A stretch of DNA of 9,277 bases, from the NCBI GenBank assembly GCA_938041725.1, contig CALISX010000113.1:1-9277 (forward strand), in the 5' to 3' direction. The position numbers and the translations under genes were made by a program. This document shows, in pieces, positions 4,988-9,277 of the stretch (its first letter is position 1; each line of letters begins with the position of its first letter). This DNA comes from an uncultured Lachnoanaerobaculum sp. Lineage in GTDB: Bacteria > Bacillota > Clostridia > Lachnospirales > Lachnospiraceae. A model generated the notes under the pieces. It was not told the origin of the DNA. It ran no database searches and saw only the letters and a program-made list of their open reading frames with translations.

Positions 4988-6203
4988 GATATCCCATACT
5001 CCTCCTTATTTCCTTCAGGGCCTGGGCCAGGGCCTCCACCTCTTCCCGGGTATTGTAAAAAAAGAAACTGGCCCGGGTGGTGGCAGAAATTCCCAAATGC
5101 TGCAAAAGAGGCTGGGCACAGTGATGTCCTGCCCTTACACAGATATTTTTGGAATCCAAATAGGCGGACACATCATGAGGATGCACCCCCTCCACCAAAA
5201 AATTAATAATTCCTGCATGCTTTTTGGGATCCGCAGATCCTAAAATCCGTACATGATCTATGGCACTGAGGCTTTCACAGGCATACACCGTCAGCTCCTG
5301 TTCCAGCTTTTCAATGGTTTCATAGCCAATGCCTTGGATGTAGTCTATGGCCGCTGCCAGGCCTACTGCTCCGGCGGCATTCACCGTACCTGCTTCAAAC
5401 TTGTGGGGCAGGGGAGCATAGGTGGCATCCTCCTTGGTTACGTATTCAATCATCTCTCCCCCTCTTAAAAAGGGAGGCATTTTGTTCAGCAGGGCTTCCT
5501 TTCCATATAAAACGCCGATCCCCATGGGACCTAAAAGCTTATGACCGGAAAAGGCAAAAAAATCTGCATCCAGAGCCTGAACATCCACCTTCTGATGGGG
5601 TACGCTTTGGGCTCCGTCCACCACCACCACAGCCCCTGCTGTATGGGCGGCGGTTATGATTTCCTCCAGGGGTGTTGAAATCCCCAGCACATTGGAAATC
5701 TGGGTAATGGCCACCAGTTTGGTTTGTTCCCGGATTTTTGCTGCAATCTCCTCTTTGGAAATGCTGCCATCGGGGCCGCACTCCAAAAAAACCAGTTTGG
5801 CTCCGGTGGCTTTGGCCACCATCTGCCAGGGCAAAAGATTGGAGTGGTGCTCCAGAATGCTCACCACAATCTCATCTCCTGCCTTTAAAAATTCCAGGCC
5901 GTAGCTGTATGCCGCCAGATTCAGGCTTTCTGTGGCATTCCGGGTAAAAATAATCTCACTGGCCTTTTTTGCCCCAATAAAATCCGCCACCTTCTGCCTG
6001 GCATTTTCATAATCCTGGGTAGCCTCCACACTCAGCTGGTATACCCCCCGCAAGGGATTGGCATTGTGCTTTTTATAAAAACCCTCTATGGCATCCAGCA
6101 CCGGCTGGGGCCTTTGGGATGTGGCTCCATTGTCCAGATAGAGAATTCTTCCATCCGCCAGCAAAGGAAAATCCTCTCTAAATCTATTCTGCAAACTGCC
6201 CAT
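4980..6203 (-). CDS. sufS: SufS, PLP-dependent cysteine desulfurase
   Basis: A 407-residue group II cysteine desulfurase that converts cysteine to alanine and an enzyme-bound persulfide for Fe-S cluster assembly in the cytoplasm. Key residues: H120 (EHHSN, stacks on the cofactor), D196 and Q199 (VDGAQS), K222 (SGHKLLGP, the pyridoxal-phosphate lysine), C362 (RAGHHCAQP, the persulfide cysteine) and R378 (TTRASF). Length is normal for the family, about 405. The ATG at 6201-6203 has GGAGGAA nine bases before it, inside the end of sufD, with a 20-base overlap. The short active-site loop around C362 fits enzymes that need a SufU or SufE partner, and sufU is next. Confidence 0.97.
   Translation of the reverse strand: MGSLQNRFREDFPLLADGRILYLDNGATSQRPQPVLDAIEGFYKKHNANPLRGVYQLSVEATQDYENARQKVADFIGAKKASEIIFTRNATESLNLAAYSYGLEFLKAGDEIVVSILEHHSNLLPWQMVAKATGAKLVFLECGPDGSISKEEIAAKIREQTKLVAITQISNVLGISTPLEEIITAAHTAGAVVVVDGAQSVPHQKVDVQALDADFFAFSGHKLLGPMGIGVLYGKEALLNKMPPFLRGGEMIEYVTKEDATYAPLPHKFEAGTVNAAGAVGLAAAIDYIQGIGYETIEKLEQELTVYACESLSAIDHVRILGSADPKKHAGIINFLVEGVHPHDVSAYLDSKNICVRAGHHCAQPLLQHLGISATTRASFFFYNTREEVEALAQALKEIRRSMGYHE
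5001..5007 (-). promoter_or_regulatory. Shine-Dalgarno site far from the sufU start
   Basis: A perfect AAGGAGG on the minus strand inside the end of sufS. It is 13 bases from the sufU ATG and only 3 bases from an ATG that is codon 403 of sufS. Neither spacing is ideal; the likely use is re-initiation at sufU by ribosomes finishing sufS. Confidence 0.6.
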
Positions 6204-7257
6204 GGAATCTTTCCTCCAAATATTTTTCCAGCATTTCCTCCATCCGGGGATTATCCAGCTTCTTTCCTATGGCATCCATTCTGGCTCTGGCCACCATGTT
6301 GGTGGCGGATTCCTTGTCCATGCCCCGGGAAGACAGATAGAATAAAATCTCATCATCCAGGTTGCCGATGGTGGCTCCGTGATTGCCTGCCACATCCTCC
6401 TCTGCACAAAGGATCAGGGGCACCGTTTGATTCACCACCTCATCCCCCAGCAAAAGCACATCCTCCCTTTCGTCTCCCTGGGCCTCCTTGGCTCCCCGCT
6501 TAAAGTCAATGGTGCCTCTAAAAAGCTTCCTGGCCTCATCCTGCAAAACACCGCTGGCCGCCATCTCGCTGACCGTATACCTGCCCCGGTGATCCGCCAC
6601 ATAGTTCATGTCGATCTGATCCTGGTTTTTTCCAAAGTAGCCGGTTTCCGATGCAAAGGAGCTTCTGCTTCCAAACAGGCTGGCTCTGGCACCGGCAAAA
6701 TTAACGCTTCCCCCCAGCAAAAGCTGCACTGCATTTAAATGGGCGTAGGGCTCTAAATGCCCGCCGATATCATTTAAGGCAATGTCCTGATCTCCCTGGA
6801 GCTGGAGCTGAATCAATTCCACTTTGCTTCTGGCCTCTCCAAACACCAAAGTCTGCACCCCCAGCCCTCCCTGGCTGCCTTCTGAAGAAACATAGTCCAT
6901 CCAAACCTTGATGGAAGCCCCCTCCTTTGCATAAATATGAACAGGCACCAGGGCTAAATTTTCCTGATGTCTAACAATGTGAATAAAGACTCTGGCCTTC
7001 TGGTTTTTCTCCACCAAAATCTGAACGGGTTCCATGGCTCCCTGGGACATGGCTTCTCCCATTCCTGCTCCCATGCCTGTGGGAATCTTCAAAAATTTGT
7101 CCCTTTGTTCTGTCTCCATTTCTCCCTTGGCATTTTCCAAAACCACCTGTACCTGGGCCTCTCCCCGGCTCTGGGGCAGCGCCAAGGTGGTGCCGTTTAC
7201 CTTCAGCCAGTTCCAGGTGGGGGCAGGAATGGGATTCAAATAATATTCCTTCATCAT
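6184..7257 (-). CDS. sufD: SufD, subunit of the SufBCD Fe-S assembly complex
   Basis: A 357-residue member of the SufB/SufD family, a right-handed beta-helix protein. It pairs with SufB and contacts the SufC ATPase. It is recognised by the C-terminal core: GNHGATIGNLDDEILFYLSS at 291-310, with H293 at the place of the histidine needed for cluster building in Escherichia coli, then a helical tail (GMDKESATNMVARAR). The N-terminal 60 residues are poorly conserved, as is usual. Two ATG codons are adjacent (7255-7257 and 7252-7254); the first fits the AAAGGAG site at 7265-7271 with a 7-base spacer. The start overlaps the sufB stop by 4 bases (ATGA). Length is at the short end of the family. Confidence 0.94.
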   Translation of the reverse strand: MMKEYYLNPIPAPTWNWLKVNGTTLALPQSRGEAQVQVVLENAKGEMETEQRDKFLKIPTGMGAGMGEAMSQGAMEPVQILVEKNQKARVFIHIVRHQENLALVPVHIYAKEGASIKVWMDYVSSEGSQGGLGVQTLVFGEARSKVELIQLQLQGDQDIALNDIGGHLEPYAHLNAVQLLLGGSVNFAGARASLFGSRSSFASETGYFGKNQDQIDMNYVADHRGRYTVSEMAASGVLQDEARKLFRGTIDFKRGAKEAQGDEREDVLLLGDEVVNQTVPLILCAEEDVAGNHGATIGNLDDEILFYLSSRGMDKESATNMVARARMDAIGKKLDNPRMEEMLEKYLEERFHGQFAE

Positions 7258-8669
7258 CCTATGGCTCCTTTCATCTCCAGCTGAATGAGATTGTTCATTT
7301 CCACAGCATACTCTAAAGGCAGCTCCTTGGATACATTGTCTGCAAATCCGCTGACAATCATGGCCTTGGCCTCCTCTTCATCAATGCCCCGGCTCATCAG
7401 ATAGAATACTGCATCATCACTGATCCTTCCGATTTTGGCCTCATGGCCAATGTCCGCATTGGCACAGCGGACGTCCATGGCAGGGATGGTATCGGATCTG
7501 GAATCATCATCAATCATCAAGGATTCGCAGGAAACCGCCGCCTTGGTGCCGGAAGCCCCCTTGGCCACTGTCACAGAGCTTCTAAAGGTGGAAATCCCGC
7601 CGCTTTTTGAAATGGAACGGGTATTCATAAAGGAGGAGGTATCCTTCCCCACATGGGTTACCTTGGCTCCGGTATCTAAGTTCTGGCCATTGCCCGCAAA
7701 GGTAATGCCAGTAAATTCCATTCTGGAGCGGTCCCCCTTTAAAATGCTCATGGGATAGAGATAGGATACATGGGAACCAAAGGATCCGGAAACCCATTCA
7801 ATCCTTCCTCCCTCCTCCACCACAGCCCGCTTGGTGTTTAAGTTGTACATATTTTTGGACCAGTTTTCAATGGTGGAATAACGCAGTTTGGCATTCTTTC
7901 CCACAAACAGCTCCACACATCCTGCGTGAAGATTGGCCACATTATACTTTGGAGCAGAGCATCCCTCAATAAAATGCAGGTCCGCTCCCTCATCCACAAT
8001 GATCAAGGTATGTTCAAATTGTCCTGCCCCCTTGGCATTCAAACGAAAGTAGGACTGGAGGGGAATCTCCAAATGCACCCCCTTGGGCACATACACAAAG
8101 GAACCGCCGGACCATACCGCCCCGTGCAGGGCTGCAAACTTATGGTCATTGGGTTTTACCAGCTTCATGAAATGCTTGCGAACCATGTCCGCATACGCTC
8201 CCGTCAGTGCGCTCTCCAGATCCGTATACACCACACCCATTTCCGCCACCTCGGAACGCACATTGTGGTATACCAGCTCGGAATCATATTGGGCCCCCAC
8301 CCCGGCCAGGGACTTTCTTTCCGCCTGGGGAATGCCCAGCTTTTCAAAGGTATCCTTAATCTCCTCCGGCACCTCTGACCACTTTCCCTTCATACTGGTA
8401 TTGGGACGGACATAGGTAACAATATTGTCCATATCCAGTCCTTCAATGGAGGGCCCCCAATCCGGCACCTCCATTTGATTGTAAATCTGTAAAGACTGCA
8501 GACGAAAATTCTGCATCCAGGCGGGATCATGCTTTTCCTTGGAAATCTGGGATACCAGCTCCGGAGTCAGACCAGCCGCTAGCTTAAAGGCATCCCTGTC
8601 TTCATTTCTAAAATCATATATACTGCGGTTAATATCCTCCACATAGGTTTTTTCTTTTACTTCCCTCAT
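7254..8669 (-). CDS. sufB: SufB, core scaffold of the SufBCD complex
   Basis: A 471-residue SufB. It receives sulfur and builds the cluster at its interface with SufD, powered by SufC. Markers: the VWSGGSFVYVPKGV segment at 185-198, C237 (EGCSAPKYN), the FMNTRSISKSGG region at 347-358, C381 (VSCESLMI) and H409-E410 (GHEAKIG), matching the residues known to matter in the Escherichia coli protein. Length is normal (about 465-495). The ATG at 8667-8669 has GAGGAG eight bases before it and overlaps the sufC stop by 4 bases. No intein or insertion is seen, although SufB is a common intein site in other bacteria. It is highly conserved and the start is clear. Confidence 0.98.
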   Translation of the reverse strand: MREVKEKTYVEDINRSIYDFRNEDRDAFKLAAGLTPELVSQISKEKHDPAWMQNFRLQSLQIYNQMEVPDWGPSIEGLDMDNIVTYVRPNTSMKGKWSEVPEEIKDTFEKLGIPQAERKSLAGVGAQYDSELVYHNVRSEVAEMGVVYTDLESALTGAYADMVRKHFMKLVKPNDHKFAALHGAVWSGGSFVYVPKGVHLEIPLQSYFRLNAKGAGQFEHTLIIVDEGADLHFIEGCSAPKYNVANLHAGCVELFVGKNAKLRYSTIENWSKNMYNLNTKRAVVEEGGRIEWVSGSFGSHVSYLYPMSILKGDRSRMEFTGITFAGNGQNLDTGAKVTHVGKDTSSFMNTRSISKSGGISTFRSSVTVAKGASGTKAAVSCESLMIDDDSRSDTIPAMDVRCANADIGHEAKIGRISDDAVFYLMSRGIDEEEAKAMIVSGFADNVSKELPLEYAVEMNNLIQLEMKGAIG

Positions 8670-9277
8670 GCTCTGCTCTCCTCAATATACTTCTCAAAGC
8701 CGTTGCGGTTGATTTCCTCCACCAAGGAAGCATCTCCGGTTTTCACCAGCCTGCCATCCACCATGATGTGGGTGTAATCCACCTGCAGGGCGTCTAAAAT
8801 CCTGGTGCTGTGGGTAATGATGAGCAAAGAACCGGATTGATTCTTTTGGTACGCCTTAATTCCCTCAGACACCGTACGCACCGCATCCACATCCAGCCCT
8901 GAATCCGTTTCATCCAAAATCGCAAATTTGGGAGCCAGCATCAAAAGCTGCAAAATCTCTGCCTTTTTCTTTTCACCGCCGGAAAATCCCACATTTAAGG
9001 CCCTGTCGGCATAGGAGGGATCCATGTTTAAAATCTCCAAATTCTTTTCCAGATCCTTACGGAACTGGGGCAGACGCACCCGCTTTTTGCTCACCGCCTC
9101 CATGGCATTTCGAATGAAGCTTTTCATGGCAAGCCCCGGAACCTCCAAAGGATTTTGAAAGGAGAGATACATCCCTGCTTTGGCCCTTTTGTCTGCAGAG
9201 TCCTCCGAAATATCCTTTCCTTCAAAATAGATCTCTCCCTCCTCAATCACATACCTGGGATTGCCCATCAGGGCATA
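8666..9277 (-). CDS. sufC: SufC, ATPase of the SufBCD complex (5' part missing)
   Basis: The visible 203 residues are the C-terminal four-fifths of an ABC-type ATPase; the gene is open at the right edge, so the start, the Walker A loop and the N-terminal 40-45 residues are outside. Visible motifs, numbered from the window edge: Q-loop LSFQNPLEVPG (38-48), signature NVGFSGGEKKK (95-105), Walker B KFAILDETDSGLD (117-129) and the H-loop histidine (ITHST, 156). The GGEKK sequence replaces the usual GGQ of transporter ATPases, which is typical of SufC. A membrane partner is not expected, because SufC works with SufB and SufD in the cytoplasm. The stop overlaps the start of sufB. The SUF promoter lies upstream, outside the window. 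Confidence 0.97.
   Translation of the reverse strand, partial: YALMGNPRYVIEEGEIYFEGKDISEDSADKRAKAGMYLSFQNPLEVPGLAMKSFIRNAMEAVSKKRVRLPQFRKDLEKNLEILNMDPSYADRALNVGFSGGEKKKAEILQLLMLAPKFAILDETDSGLDVDAVRTVSEGIKAYQKNQSGSLLIITHSTRILDALQVDYTHIMVDGRLVKTGDASLVEEINRNGFEKYIEESRA

Noticed and set aside
6066..6503. A 145-residue Pro/His-rich plus-strand frame across the sufS-sufD junction
   Set aside because: It is antisense to two well-conserved genes and has no recognisable domain.
8666..9277. An ABC transporter ATPase of unknown substrate
   Set aside because: The GGEKKK signature, LDETDSGLD Walker B and the overlap with sufB identify it as SufC.

Overview
The window looks like the chromosome of a low-to-mid GC Firmicute of class Clostridia, most likely a Lachnospiraceae-type gut anaerobe. 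This is an inference from three things: a SUF operon in the order sufC-sufB-sufD-sufS-sufU with a SufU scaffold and no sufA in the visible part, strong AAGGAGG-type ribosome binding sites and sigma-A promoters, and several lipoprotein or membrane proteins of a clostridial flavour. Nothing in it resembles a phage, transposon, CRISPR array or stable RNA gene. Nine of the ten protein genes can be placed in a family or have a recognisable architecture.

Layout from left to right. (1) Positions 1-2335, all minus strand, read from a sigma-A promoter near 2430-2459: a lipoprotein gene with a TTG start, a small zf-HC2 (anti-sigma-like) membrane protein, and the first 305 codons of DNA polymerase I (polA), which runs off the left edge. 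A weak hairpin terminator lies between the lipoprotein gene and the zf-HC2 gene. (2) Positions 2336-2702: a divergent intergenic region with the minus promoter, a good plus-strand promoter at 2616-2644, a hairpin at the predicted transcript start and an unexplained 43-codon reading frame. (3) Positions 2703-3548, plus strand: a membrane protein with a DUF4145/HEPN-like N-terminus, one membrane helix and an outside SH3b domain. (4) A two-way terminator at 3553-3588, then on the minus strand a CPBP-family intramembrane protease (3587-4420) with its own candidate promoter. (5) A 15-bp perfect hairpin terminator at 4500-4538 closing the SUF operon, which fills 4550-9277 on the minus strand; sufC is cut by the right edge.

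The SUF genes work as one machine. SufS takes sulfur from cysteine, SufU (zinc-bound) accepts the persulfide, and SufB-SufC-SufD assembles the cluster using ATP. All four gene junctions overlap (4, 4, 20 and 8 bases), which suggests tight translational coupling.

The most interesting material is not the SUF operon, which looks ordinary. It is the lipoprotein, which appears to contain two copies of one diverged domain around a Ser/Glu/Gly/Thr-rich linker; the HEPN-TM-SH3b protein; the anti-sigma-like protein with no sigma factor next to it and no outside domain; and the intergenic segment around 2520-2671. I see no clear evidence of a wholly new multi-gene system.
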